Positions 43,901 to 54,986 are shown, counted from the stretch's first letter. The stretch is DNA of 64,000 nt from Datura wrightii (GCA_035772735.1 JASDFA010000019.1:65696001-65760000), one strand, 5' to 3'. A program made the numbers and translations. Notes: generated by a model not told the origin, from the letters alone.

Positions 43901-44795
43901 TAACCTTAGAATGGAAGGGTAGTTTAGTTGTGCCTATAGGTCATTTTATTTCCTACCTTAATGCCAAAAGAATGATCTCCAATGGTTGCGTGTACCATCT
44001 AGTTAGGGTTAAGGATGCTATGTCCGAGACCCCGACTATCCAGTTCATTCCATTAGTATTTGAGTATCCACAAGTCTTCCCGGATGATTTACTAGAATCC
44101 CCCCTAAGCGGGAGATTGATTTTGGTATTGACCTTCTTCCCGATACACAACTTATATCTATTCCTCCTTACAGAATGGCCGCAGCTAAGTTAAAAGAGTT
44201 GGAGCAATTAAAAGACCTTTTAGATAAAGGGTTCACCAAATCGAGCAAATCCCTGTGGGGTTCACCAGTTTTCTTCGTCTGCAAGAAAGATGGTTCTCTT
44301 CGTATGTGTATTGATTATCGGCAACTAAACAAGTTCACCATAATGAACAGGTATCCCCTCCCCAAAATTGATGATTTGTTAGACCATTTTCAGGTTGCTA
44401 AGTGCTTTTTGAAGGTAGATCTTATATCCAGATACCATCAGCTCAGGGTTCGGGAGAGTGATATCCCGAAGATAGCTTTCAGGATGCGGTACGATCATTA
44501 TGAGTTTGTAGTTATATCTTTTGGACTAACGAATGCTCCTGAAAGCTCTTCGCGATTTGATGAACAGGGTGTTAAAGCCATATTTGGATATGTTCGTGAT
44601 TGTGTTTATCGATGACATCCTGATATACTCTTGAAGTGAACAGGAGCATGTCGTTCATCTGAGGGTGGTGCTACAGACTCTCAAGGATTGCCAATTATGT
44701 GCTATATTCAACAAGTGCGAGGTTTTTTTGAACTCAGTGGCATTTTTGGGCCATTTGGTGTCAAGTGATGGTATAAAGGTTGAATCTAAGAAGAT
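43901..44795 (+). pseudogene. Reverse transcriptase of element G, part before element D
   Basis: Linker EYPQVFPDDLLESPLSGRLI at 44059-44118; the RT proper is open at 44175-44615: KDLLDKGFTKSSKSLWGSPV, CIDYRQLNKFTIMNRYPLP, LKVDLISRYHQLRVRESDI, MRYDHYEFVVISFGLTNAP. A frameshift near 44540 puts the catalytic VFIDDILIYS codons (near 44600-44630) in another frame, but both Asp codons remain. KDCQLCAIFNKCE and VAFLGHLVSSDGIKVESKKI follow to the D insertion at 44796. Confidence 0.9.
44791..44795 (+). repeat. Target site duplication of element D, left copy (AAGAT)
   Basis: AAGAT at 44791-44795 and again at 54620-54624. Removing D and one copy restores the RT text KKIEAVKN. Confidence 0.92.
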
Positions 44796-46230
44796 TGATC
44801 TTGGGCAGATTTATATGCCCAAGTTATACTCAAACGTATTATTTTCACCTTGTTTGTGTGCAATATGTATATATTCTCATGTATTTGGTAATAAAATGTG
44901 AATTTATACTAACCAACATGATTAGCATTTGTTTTGCAGGAAAATATGATTTTTAGGAGCTAAAATGCATGTTGGAACTATATCGGAGTTGGACTTGGAT
45001 ACGAGCGTGGAAAAGACATTGGAATGCACAAATTATAGGGGCTCCGCGATGAAGCCGTGCCACGCTACCATCGCGGAGGCACACTGCCTGGAGAGGAAAT
45101 TAAATGGCAAATTCTAGTGAGGCCTCACGACAGCTCCGTGGCACGGAGATAGGCCTCCGTGTTGGCCTCCGTGCCACGTTGAGGCTATTTTACCGGACCC
45201 TGGATTTCCAGTGAAGGTCCGCGTCCACGCTGTGTCACGGAGGTAGTGCTCCGCGTTGACCTCCGTGACACGTTGCTTGTTATTCCGGGAAAAATTTCCC
45301 TCTAGTATAAATAGCACACTTAGGTTAATTTTAATTAGTTCAGACTTGGTGGAGCAAGGACGTGGGTTAGCAGCAGTTGAGGGACGAAAAAGCTAAGGGA
45401 TTTCTTCTCTTCCTTTCTTCTTTCAATCAATTGTATGTATGATTTACACTTGTTTTAGGATGATCAATCCCCAAATGAGTGGCTAATTCTCTTCCTTGCT
45501 AAGGTTTTGAACATGTGTAGTGAATTTTGATTGTAAATGATATGGTTTTCTTCTTCTTCTTTCATGTTGTTCTATTAATTCTTGTTCTTACTGCATTAGT
45601 GCTTGGCCGACATTAATGTACATCTAAAAAGTCCAATTTCACTCGAGAGAGCACGAAAATGGAAAGTTGTGAATTAATAGGGTATTGTTCTTATCTTGAT
45701 TTGGGAAAATTTGGTTTTGATGTGCTTTCCTGATAGAAATATACTTGAAAGCCGTATTAGTCAATTTAGGAATCGGAATTGTATTGCTAGGTCGTAAATT
45801 GCATTTGATCACAGAAGTGTAGACGAATGGTTTATGATTCTTAAGTGAAATTAAATACGAGAGTTTTAATTTCTAGGCTGCTGTTCTTGGCTAGCAACAT
45901 GAAGAAGAGATTAACCAAATTATTATTATAATCGAATTCATTACTTGTTCTTAACCTTGGCATGCTCATATCCATAGTTTAAATTCACTGTAAATAATTG
46001 TTAATAGTTTTAGTATATATTTTATAAACAAAAACTCATTTAACTGTTGGTTACGTTGTTGTTAGCATAATTAGAAGTAAGATAAGAATATAGTATACTT
46101 AGGCAAATTTTACATATCCTGAGCCTCCTTGGATCGATACTTGGCTTACTTAGCCACTTTATTACTTGTTTGACCACGTGCACTTGCGTGTCGGTTTATA
46201 ATATATAATACCAACCGAAACAGCCGAACA
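44796..46230 (+). repeat. 5' LTR of element D
   Basis: Starts TGATCTTGGGC, ends CAGCCGAACA. Palindrome array 45038-45273, TATAAATA at 45306-45313. Same family as B LTRs with small changes such as a short insertion near 46205. Confidence 0.95.
45038..45313 (+). promoter_or_regulatory. LTR promoter of element D
   Basis: CCGTG/CACGG palindrome units (for example CTCCGTGGCACGGAG) precede CTAGTATAAATAGCAC. Equivalent to 9911-10184 of B and to the internal module at 49080-49247. Confidence 0.65.
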
Positions 46231-46236
46231 AGTTTT

Positions 46237-46254
46237 TGGCGCCGTTGCCGGGGA
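46237..46254 (+). other. Primer binding site of element D (tRNA-Asp type)
   Basis: TGGCGCCGTTGCCGGGGA, 6 bases after the LTR end, complement of the tRNA-Asp 3' end. Confidence 0.92.
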
Positions 46255-46373
46255 GGCTAGGCAAATTTGTGAAATTGTGTTTAGTGTAAATTTACTGTAT
46301 TTTTATTTTTATTTTCTTAAGTGTTAACAACTTGGTCTTAGCCTGTATTTTGCAGACTTGATTTCTGTGAACA

Positions 46374-47345
46374 CTGGCAAGGGACAAAGAGCTGGTGGAA
46401 TCTTACTTAGAGCCTGAACGTGAATTTCATAGTCAACGTAGAGAAGCTCTACAAAAGAAGCTGCAGTTGCTCAGACAGTCTATTATGGAGCAACAAAATC
46501 CACCAGTTGTGAGGGCAGTGTTAGTGCCCGATGAAGCAGCAGCAAGGCCGGTTCGCGAGGTGGCAATCCCACACACTAACAATGTACATTCTAGCATCCG
46601 CAAACCAGAGCCTGGAGGGAGGTTTGAATTAAATCAGAATATGGTGCAACTCTTGCACACAAGCGGGCAATTTACCGGTCTCCCTCATGAAGATCCACAA
46701 CAACATCTCCAAAACTTTTTGGAGATAAGTGACACTTATATACCCGCTGGAGTGTCACCTGATTATGTTCGGCTCACCTTATTTCCGTTTTCCTTACTTG
46801 GTGAAGGCAAGAAGTGGTTAAAAGCTGAACCACCCAATTCAATATCAACGTGGGATGATCTTGCACGGAAGTTTTTGATTAGATTTTTCCCTTCTGGTAA
46901 AACAGCCAGACTTAGAAGTCAAATTCTAAGTTTTAAACAGAGGGAGGGAGAAAATCTATATCAAGCCTAGGAAAGATTTAAATCCATGTTGCGGGATTGT
47001 CCTCATCATCATCAGTCCAATGAGGTGTTGGTACACACATTTATTGAGGGTTTGGAACCCCACACTAAAATTCTGTTAGATTTAGCAGCTGGAGGGCAAG
47101 CGCTGGAAAAGACTTACGAGGAGCTGTACACTTTGCTCAACCGAATTTCACAAGGCAATCCAGAATGGAATGCAGATTCATCTCGATGTGGAGCAAGGAA
47201 AGCAGCGGGAGTGCTTCAAGTGGATGGATTTACAGCTATCACTGCACAGATAGCTGCCTTGCAAAATCAGTTAAATAACCACTTCAACAATATGAACTTG
47301 AACAGCCTTCAGCTTCAGTCAATGCAGTCCAGCAGATGTGGTGTG
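46374..47345 (+). pseudogene. gag of element D
   Basis: Athila-like gag. The frame has no ATG at its start; the conserved position is CTG at 46374-46376 in the context ACACTGG, with a stop upstream, and the first in-frame ATG is 46485. It reads ELVESYLEPEREFHSQRREA, then a capsid-like region: FELNQNMVQLLHTSGQFTGL, EDPQQHLQNFLEISDTY, FSLLGEGKKWLKAEPPN, STWDDLARKFLIRFFPSGKT. An in-frame TAG at 46968-46970 replaces Trp of AWERF. NEVLVHTFIEGLEPHTK and QALEKTYEELYTLLNRIS follow. A frameshift near 47330 leads into the zinc knuckle. Confidence 0.9.
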
Positions 47346-48766
47346 AAGTGTGTGGTAGTAGTGAGCATTCAGCTGAGTGCTGTGGTGCAAATCCTGATTC
47401 TGTTAACTTTGCGGGCAATGCACAGAGAAATCAGCAGCAGTTTGGTAGTGGCTACAACTCGAATTGGAGGAACCATCCGAATTTTTCGTGGGGAAGCAAC
47501 AACCAGCAAGGCCAATGTTCTGGTCAGGGTATGCATAGAAATCAAGGAGGGCAACAGAACTATCAATCGCAATTCAGGAATCACAATGCCCCTCCTCCAC
47601 CACCATCACCTACCATTGAGGAGATGTTCAAGACCATGATCGCTAATCAGGCACAATTGCAGGCTGACTATGTTAAATTGGCAGCCGAAGTAAAGAACAA
47701 TCAGTTGGCGACCAAGCCTCTTGAATATCAATTTGGGCAATTTGCTAGTGCCCAAAATACAAGACCCAGAGGAGGACTACCTAGGGACACGGATCCTAAT
47801 CCGAAGCAGGTTAATGCGGTGACCACGAGGAGTGGCTTACAGTTGAAGGAGGTGGAACCGGAAAGACCGCCTCAAGAGTCAAGAGCAGTAGATGTTGAGG
47901 AGGAACAAAGTTCTGATAGGGGGAAGACTAAAGAAGCAGAATCAGAAAGGCCTCCACCCCCATTCCCTCAACGACTTAAGAAACACAAGGAGGAGGCGTG
48001 TTTCAAGAAATTCATGGAGTTGCTTAAACAGGTACATGTTAACTTACCTCTTGTTGATGTCTTGCAGGGAGTGCCAAAGTATGCAAAATATATTAAAGAC
48101 ATCGTGGCTAACAAAAGTCGTTTGACTGAGTATGCCATGGTGGCTTTAACGGAGGAATGCACTTCCCGGATTCAGAATAGACTGCCCACGAAATTGAAAG
48201 ACCCTGGAAGTTTTACTATCCAGCTGACTATTGGGCAAAGTATCCAAGCTCGTGGATTATGCGACTTGGGGGCAAGTATAAATCTGATGCCATCTTCGGT
48301 ATTCAGAAAGTTAGGTCTAGGGAGTCCTAGACCTACAACGGTAATCTTGCAGCTAGCGGACAGGTCCTTAGCTAAGCCGTATGGCATTGTTGAGGATGTG
48401 TTAGTGCAAGTGGGCTCCCTCATTTTTCCGGTCGATTTTATTATTCTGGACTTTGAACCAGATGCTGAAGTCCCATTTATTTTGGGACGGCCCTTTTTGG
48501 CAACCGAAAAAGCATTAATTGATGTAGCTGCGGGTCAACTTACAATGCGGGCACATGACAAGATAGAAGTGTTTGACGTGTACAAAGCACCTAAGCTCCC
48601 GATTGTAAATGAGGAACTCTCGGTGATCAATGTGATTGATCATGGGAATGCTAATATAATGAATGGTTCCCGAGAGTTAACAGGAAGGCCACCAGATGAG
48701 GGTAAGTACTACTGGGGGGAGGACAAGGATCGTGAAAAATCGTCCCTCACCCTAGTAGATAATTGA
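47336..48766 (+). CDS. Gag zinc knuckle and aspartic protease frame of element D
   Basis: A 476-codon uninterrupted frame, the longest in the window. It opens at the CCHC knuckle (CEVCGSSEHSAECC), which binds RNA. A Gln/Asn/Gly-rich linker and Pro run follow, then VNAVTTRSGLQLKEV. The region LPLVDVLQGVPKYAKYIKD precedes the retropepsin motif GLCDLGASINLMPSSVF (about residue 310) and EVPFILGRPFLATEKALIDV, all with expected residues. The end is KYYWGEDKDREKSSLTL. It is the downstream part of one gag-protease gene shifted from the gag frame by one mutation near 47330, so the Met at 47336 is probably not a real start. No pol enzymes follow. Confidence 0.85.
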   Translation: MWCEVCGSSEHSAECCGANPDSVNFAGNAQRNQQQFGSGYNSNWRNHPNFSWGSNNQQGQCSGQGMHRNQGGQQNYQSQFRNHNAPPPPPSPTIEEMFKTMIANQAQLQADYVKLAAEVKNNQLATKPLEYQFGQFASAQNTRPRGGLPRDTDPNPKQVNAVTTRSGLQLKEVEPERPPQESRAVDVEEEQSSDRGKTKEAESERPPPPFPQRLKKHKEEACFKKFMELLKQVHVNLPLVDVLQGVPKYAKYIKDIVANKSRLTEYAMVALTEECTSRIQNRLPTKLKDPGSFTIQLTIGQSIQARGLCDLGASINLMPSSVFRKLGLGSPRPTTVILQLADRSLAKPYGIVEDVLVQVGSLIFPVDFIILDFEPDAEVPFILGRPFLATEKALIDVAAGQLTMRAHDKIEVFDVYKAPKLPIVNEELSVINVIDHGNANIMNGSRELTGRPPDEGKYYWGEDKDREKSSLTLVDN

Positions 48767-48780
48767 GCATAATGGACGTC

Positions 48781-48824
48781 GAGCCGCGACGGTAAACCAG
48801 GCGCTGCACGGGAGGCAACCCGTG
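48781..48824 (+). other. Post-gag-protease hairpin of element D, loop AGGCAA
   Basis: CCGCGACGGTAAACCAGGC then the stem CACGGG-AGGCAA-CCCGTG (48807-48824), 40 nt past the protease stop. Confidence 0.7.
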
Positions 48825-49079
48825 AAAAGAAAAATATTCTATTTTTCTTCTTTTAGTAGAGTGTAATTAATTTGTATTTTTATTTTATTTTTATTTTTCT
48901 TGATTTCGTACAAATTTTTCGTTTTAGTTAGTATTTTTTTCATTTTAGTTAGGGAAATCTATTAATCTAACCAATTTCGTTTAGTGAAGTGATTTTCAGG
49001 TCAAACGGAGAAAAATATGCATGGAAGCGGGAAAAATAAGGCAAGGTATGAAAAAATAATTTTATTGAAGAAACAGTGC
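48825..49079 (+). other. Noncoding spacer of element D
   Basis: T-rich sequence collinear with 12789-13024 of B. No gene seen. Confidence 0.6.
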
Positions 49080-49247
49080 ACTGGGGCGTTGGCTCCGTGT
49101 CGCGGAGGGAGGGCTCCGCGTTACCCTCCGTGACACGTTGAAGGCAAAATCCAGATTTTTAAAATTTCCAGAGAGCCATCGCGTTGGCTGCATGTCACGG
49201 AGGAGGGGCTCCGCGTTACCCTCCGTGACACGTTGCCTTATATTTGG
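49080..49247 (+). promoter_or_regulatory. Internal promoter-like module upstream of ORF3, element D
   Basis: Two units of GGCTCCGTGTCGCGGAG ... CTCCGTGACACGTTG text, spaced about 105 bp, then CCTTATATTTGG. Same motif text as the LTR U3 array. A pyrimidine-rich leader follows (49300-49375). Confidence 0.55.
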
Positions 49248-49432
49248 TGTCGGGTCACACCGGGTTGCCTGGTGACCCGCGTGTTTTTCTTTAAATTAAC
49301 CCCAATTTTGCCAAATTTTTCCCCATTTCTTCTACTCTCTGCGACCAAAACACCCAAATTCCCCTCCCCAACCAACGTGCCACGCTATTAGGCAAGGAAT
49401 ACGTCAAGTTTCTTCGGTTCTTCAACTCAAAG

Positions 49433-50131
49433 GTATGTTTTCCTCGTTTCTCTCAAATTTTTGGCGATTTTAGTCAAATTTGGGCATGTGAGGTGAGATA
49501 TATCACCCCAAGTAGCAATTTAACATGATGTTGAGTTATTTGTGATTGATATATGCTCGGATTGTTGTAATTAGCGGTTGAACTTGTCGATTACGTGAAT
49601 AATTCGGATTTGAGTGAAAAATTGCATTCTAGGGTTATTGAATTTGACTTGGGAAACTTGATAATTTGATGAATTCGATGCCGGGGTGTGGTTGTAAATT
49701 GAGATAAGTCGAGGTAAAAATTGTGTGAATGTTATAGGAAGACGAATTCTCGAATTGTTGGGGAAAATGCGAAAATTGTGTAAATTGGTTTGATTATTTG
49801 GATTCGATTGTATATGGAATGTTTTTGCCTCTGTTTTTATTTGTTGCTTTTGTTGCTAAGTGCGATGATTGAATTGTTAGCGATAGGAGGATTGGGATTA
49901 GCTGTATGAAGTCTGAGTAGTACACTAACCGTTATGCTATCGAAATTTTTTTGTGAACGCACTAAGCATAAAGTGTATACTTGTTGTCTTTGGTGTAAAT
50001 AGAGTTATCCTTGCCGTAGTTTTGTAAAAGTAGCTAAGGCCTAAGTGTGGGGTAAACGTTGTGTAACCCGATCTTAGCCTAAGTTAACATCTTTATAGCT
50101 TAACTTTGTGCTTGTTAATTTATATTGACAG
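49433..50131 (+). other. Predicted leader intron upstream of ORF3, element D
   Basis: Donor CAAAG/GTATGT at 49432/49433, branch-like CTTAAC at 50099-50104, acceptor TTGACAG ending 50131; the ORF3 ATG is at 50137. A purine-rich AAGTGTGGGG motif occurs near 50043. Confidence 0.55.
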
Positions 50132-50136
50132 GTACA

Positions 50137-51357
50137 ATGGCTAGTAGACAGGATAAGGGCAAGGGTGCTTCTACCTTAGGCACCGGCAGAAAAAGAATGA
50201 GATTGGGCACCGCAATCCCAGCTGCACCAGCTGTTCTGCGCGGCCAACTCCGGTAATACGGAACAAGGTGGGTAACCGAGGAAGGAAAGAAATGGTATGC
50301 TAAGCATAAGGAGAGCAAGTACTTCCCAGAGGAACATATTGCACGGGAACCACTAGCACAGGAGTTCCCCCGTATTGTGCAAAGGATTGAAGCAGCTGGG
50401 CTCAGCTTTATCTTTAAGGAGCCCAAGGAGTGCAACCTTCATTTGGTCCGAGAGTTCTACGCAAATTGGAACCCGGCCATCAGAAGCCACACAATAAAAA
50501 TCAGAGGGCAGATTGTCACTCTGGAACCCCAACAATTTAATGCCATCGTTGGAGCGCAGGACACAGATGCCCACGTTCTCCACCAGCTAAACATCACCCC
50601 ACCATACGCCGACATCAGACGTACATTGTGTGGGGCTCGATCCACAGCCCGATGGAGTAGACATAAGGAGAGGGGTTACCACCAGACTCTGCCTTATTCG
50701 CAGATGAACAGGGAGGCCAGAATATGGCTGAAAATTGTATGTTTGTGCTTGATCCCGGGAGTTCATATGATGGATGTGACCCGGGACCGTGTCTGCTTGG
50801 TGTATGCCCTTATGAAAGGGCTTGAGATTAACGTTGGGGCGGTAATTATATCCGCCATGAAGAGAGCCAGACTACACCAGGGTCACAGATACGGGTTTGG
50901 CGGACTCATCACCACCTTCCTCCGAGGCCTTGATGTCGAGGAAGAAGCCTTGGATTACATTCCGCAGTTGGAGCGGATGGCCCTCGATGTGACAAAAACT
51001 AAGGCCCCCAACACCACACACGGTCCAGTGCTGACTTTGGGTGAGCGACATGCTCGTGACGATCAGTACATGGCACGTATGTTCGGCATGCAGATGCTTC
51101 AGCTACGGATTGGTGGGAGACCAGCCACCGAAGAAGAATTATGGCAGCTGGAGCTGGATTACCCATTTGGCGAGAATGCTAGAGCCTTATGCCGAGTGGG
51201 ACCAGCCTTCGTGGAGCCGACTGATGACGATGTCCCTACTGATGAGGAGACACGTCGGGAGGACTCCGATATGGAGTTCGATGAAGATGATGGAGCTGAC
51301 TCAGACATGGGGGACGAGGCAGCAGCACCAGATGAAGAAGTTGAATATTTCGACTGA
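50137..51357 (+). pseudogene. ORF3 of element D (putative plant transposon protein family)
   Basis: 406 codons from ATG 50137 to TGA 51355-51357, in one frame with one nonsense codon (TAA at 50254-50256; B has CAA, so a C to T change is likely). Basic N-terminus (MASRQDKGKGAST, GRKRMRLG); central family region (LVREFYANWNPAIRSHTIKI, QQFNAIVGAQDTDAHVLHQL, LVYALMKGLEINVGAVIIS, DVEEEALDYIPQLERM); then LELDYPFGEN and a very acidic tail (EDSDMEFDEDDGADSDMGDE). No transmembrane helix or signal peptide. The 326-codon stretch after the stop is open. The family is recognised only by its plant transposon annotation; biochemical role unknown. Confidence 0.85.
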
Positions 51358-51437
51358 TCGGGGAGTTCCACCACCCGAAATTTTGTTTTGTAATTTTTGT
51401 GAACACTGGGGACAGTGTTCGATTTAAGTGTGGGGTG
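51358..51437 (+). other. Internal hairpin and purine tract after ORF3, element D
   Basis: AACACTG-GGGA-CAGTGTT (51402-51419) then GATTTAAGTGTGGGG (51421-51435). Identical in plan to 15354-15387 of B and to the pre-LTR module at 53147-53184. Confidence 0.62.
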
Positions 51438-53146
51438 GGGAGTAGCTAGGTGCTGGGACTTAGGCTCTAATCTGCTGTATGCTTTTTCCTTGGTTTGTAT
51501 GTATGTTTGTGTTTTTACTTGTGGTGAACTGATTTGTGTTGTATGTGTATATATTTGTTTGTGTGGTTAATGATGTGTGTTATGAAAAGTTATGGTTGCC
51601 AGTGTAAATATTTTGTAAATATTTTTTTTCTATCGAGATGATCGATATTTTTCAAAAAATTTCGGTTTTTATTTTGTTTAGGTTTCTCGGAGTTTGTTTT
51701 CGGTTCTTTTACCGAGAATAGTCCCATTGAACCGATGTCATAGTTAGTGACCGTTCCCTATGATGGATGGATGACGACCGTCTTAAGGGAAATGTAATCG
51801 GTAGGAGTAGGATTTTAATTTGTTTTTAATTTTTCTTTGGTGGATTGCATCAATGAACTGTAGTTGCTTTATGGTTGCAAAAATTTCGTTGCGTGTGTAA
51901 CTGATGTTCAAAATGTGAAAATGATTCGTTCGAAAGCATGCAAGTTGGTAAATATGTTGAGTTACCTAGGCTATAGAATTTGATTCAGTATGATTGAGGC
52001 TTAATTTTGAATTCATGTGATTAGCTAATTAGAGAGTCTGTGAGCATCTTGATTCGAGCATGTGCAGGAAGTGTGAAGTGAGGTATTGTTATTCCATGCC
52101 ATTGTGAATTGTCTAGAACTTGCCTGGTGTGTATACAAAATGAAATGAAGGAGGTGTAGTGTTGGAAAGGATGTAGGCATTTCTTTGTTTTAACCGATAG
52201 TTTCCATTTTTTTTCTTGTCAAACTCTACCTTTTTATATGTTGTATACCCTAGTCAGCCCGTTGAGCCTTTAGCCGATTTCTTTCTTCCTTTTGTCCAAA
52301 ATTGTATAAACCAAGCTTTATTCCTTCTTTTCATTAGCTGTAAAAGTCTATACAAAACTCTTAAACGCTTACAAAGAAAAGAAAATGTTCCCAAGGTGTC
52401 AAGGAGTGAGAAGAGTGAAAAGAAAAAGAAGAGCAGAGTGAGGAAAGAAAAGATGATGTTGAAGAGGCACTTGTTATAATTAACTGATATTGAGGGTACA
52501 TGAAAACCCTTTGTTTTGTGTCAAGTGTATTTGATGAAATGGGCAGTACGAAAGTAAACCAACATGAATGGGAGAAAAAGAGAAAAGAGAGGAACAATGT
52601 CCATGAGTCGATGGGAATGTGTTGAAAAGGCGCTTAAGGATGCTAGCGACTATTATTGGCTAATCCAATATATATACTAGATCCATAGCCCCGTTACAAC
52701 CCATTAAAGTCCTACTTGATCCTACATTGCATTTCTTTATATTAGTGGAGTAATACACTAAGGGCAAGCCTATGGGTCACGACATGATGCATGTGAATTC
52801 TTTTGGGAGAGAGAGTGAAACTAATTTTTATATGCCCCTACTTGCATGTTTGTGTGTTGCATGAACAAAAAGGGGAAGATTCTCTTGAGTTGTGAGGGCA
52901 CATGCTTGATGAAAGATTGATTTTCGTGTCGGATTTCTTGATTAGCTGATTTGCATGAGTTTGCCGATATCAAGAATCAATTCTTAAAGTCTAGGAAGTC
53001 TTGATGTATTAAAGGTCATTGTATTGTAAGACCAAGCATGTTTTCGTGATGATTTGCAAAAATTGAATAATCGGTATGACCGTAGCGTAAATGGTCGCAC
53101 CATAGTGACGAAGGTTCGGATGTAATTTGCATGAGTTGTGTATATG
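51438..53146 (+). other. Long 3' noncoding tail of element D
   Basis: No supported gene. Collinear with the tail of B. Purine-rich stretch at 52375-52590 (false reverse frames), AAGGGCAAGCCTATGG near 52760, and GGGAGAGAGAGTGAAA near 52805. Confidence 0.65.
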
Positions 53147-53184
53147 TTGTTCGAGGACGAACAAGGATTTAAGTGTGGGGTAAG
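53147..53184 (+). other. AGGA-loop hairpin and polypurine tract of element D
   Basis: TTGTTCG-AGGA-CGAACAA (53147-53164), then GGATTTAAGTGTGGGGTAAG against the 3' LTR. Confidence 0.82.
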
Positions 53185-54619
53185 TGATCTTGGGCAGATT
53201 TATATGCCCAAGTGATACTCAAACTTATTATTTTCGCCTTGTTTGTGTGCAATATGTATATATTCTCATGTAATTGGTAATAAAATTTGAATTTATACTA
53301 ACCAACATGAATAGCTTTTGTTTTGCAGGAAAATATGATTTTTAGGAGCTAAAATGCATGTTGGAACTATATCGGAGTTGGACTTGGATACGAGCGTGGA
53401 AAAGACATTGGAATGCACAAATTATAGGGGCTCCGCGATGGAGCCGTGCCACGCTACCATCACGGAGGCACACTGCCTGGAGAGGAAATTAAATGGCAAA
53501 TTCCAGTGAGGCCTCGCGACAACTACGTGGCACGGAGATAGGCCTCCGCGTTGGCCTCCGTGCCACGTTGAGGCTATTTTACCGGACCCTGGATTTCCAG
53601 TGAAGGTCCGCGTCCACGCCGTGTCACGGAGGTAGTGCTCCGCGTTGACCTCCGTGACACGTTGCTTTTTATTCCGGGAAAAATTTCCCTCTAGTATAAA
53701 TAGCACACTTAGGTTTATTTTAATTAGTTCAGACTTGGTGGAGCAAGGACGTGGGTTAGCAGCAGTTGAGGGATGAAAAAGCTAAGGGATTTCTTCTCTT
53801 CCTTTCTTCTTTCAATCAATTGTATGTATGATTTACACTTGTTTTAGGATGATCAATCCCCAAATGAGTGGCTAATTCTCTTCCTTGCTAAGGTTTTGAA
53901 CATGTGTAGTGAATTTTGATTGTAAATGATATGGTTTTCTTCTTCTTCTTTCATGTTGTTCTATTAATTCTTGTTCTTACTGCATTAGTGCTTGGCCGAC
54001 ATTAATGTACATCTAAAAAGTCCAATTTCACTCGAGAGAGAAAGAAATCGGAAAGTTGTGAATTAATAGGGTATTGTTCTTCACTTGATTTGGGAAAATT
54101 GGGTTTTGATGTGCTTTCCTGATAGAAATATACTTGAAAGCCGTATTAGTCAATTTAGTAACCGGAATTGTATTGCTAGGTCGTAAATTGCATTTGATCA
54201 CAGAAATGTAGACGAATGGTTTATGATTCTTAAGTGAAATTAAATACGAGAGTTTTAATTTCTAGGCTACTGTTCTTGGCTAGCAACATGAAGAAGAGAT
54301 TAACCGAATTATTATTATAATCGAAATAATTACTTGTTCTTAACCTTGGCATGCTCATATCCATAGTTTAAATTCACAGTAAATAATCGTTAATAGTTTT
54401 AGTATATATTTTATAAACAAAAACTCATTTAACTGTTGGTTACGTTGTTGTTAGCATAATTAGAAGTAAGATAAGAATATAGTATACTTAGGCAAATTTT
54501 AGATATCCTGAGCCTCCTTGGATCGATACTTGGCTTACTTAGCCACTTTATTACTTGTTTGACCACGTGCACTTGCGTGTCGGTTTATAATATATAATAC
54601 CAACTAAAACAGCCGAACA
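53185..54619 (+). repeat. 3' LTR of element D
   Basis: 1435 bp, same length as the 5' copy. TATAAATA at 53695-53702. Ends CAGCCGAACA, then AAGAT. The minus-strand frame at 53422-53706 is LTR sequence and not a gene. Confidence 0.95.
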
Positions 54620-54624
54620 AAGAT

Positions 54625-54986
54625 AGAAGCGGTGAAGAATTTGCCTGGAATGGTGCAGATATCAGGAGTTTCTTGGGCATAGTTGGTTATTATCAGAGGT
54701 TTATTGAGGGGTTTTCATCTATTGCAGTGCCATTGACTAAATTGACCCAAAAGAAAATGAAATTCCAATGGTTGGATGCTTATGAGAGGATCTTCCAGGA
54801 GTTGAAGACTCAACCACCTCGGCACCGGTGTTAACCCTACATGAGGGTATCGACGGGTTTGTGGTGTATTTTGATTCTTCGGGAATCATCCTTGGTTGTG
54901 TATTGATGCAGCATGGTAAAGTTATAGCGTACGCTTCTAGGTAGCTGAAGGTTCAGGAAAAGAATTACCTGACCCATGATCTTGAA
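54625..54986 (+). pseudogene. RT connection and RNase H start of element G
   Basis: Continues the RT after D: IEAVKN, then RSFLGIVGYYQRFIEGFSSI, LTKLTQKKMKFQWLDAYE and FQELKTQ. RNase H begins near 54850: GFVVYFDSSGIILGCVLMQH, where the catalytic Asp is present but the usual DAS is DSS. Small deletions near 54640 and 54810 shift the frame. Confidence 0.83.

Larger units (their letters stand above)
44796..54619 (+). mobile_element. Element D: fullest copy of the gag-protease-ORF3 family
   Basis: 9824 bp, with LTRs of identical length (1435 bp each), tRNA-Asp primer site, full-length gag with one stop and one frameshift, intact protease frame, ORF3 with one stop, and both hairpin modules. There is no RT, RNase H or integrase. 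B is a second copy with a gag deletion. By eye the two LTRs of D differ at a few percent of positions. Inserted into the RT of element G. Confidence 0.95.

Noticed and set aside
50137..51357. ORF3 as a retroviral-type envelope gene
   Set aside because: No signal peptide or transmembrane segment can be seen; the ends are basic and acidic.
53422..53706. Minus-strand frame repeated in all B and D LTRs (also 9794-9982, 17357-17545, 45114-45317)
   Set aside because: Repeated only because the LTR is repeated; lengths and frames differ between copies and there is no protein-like conservation.
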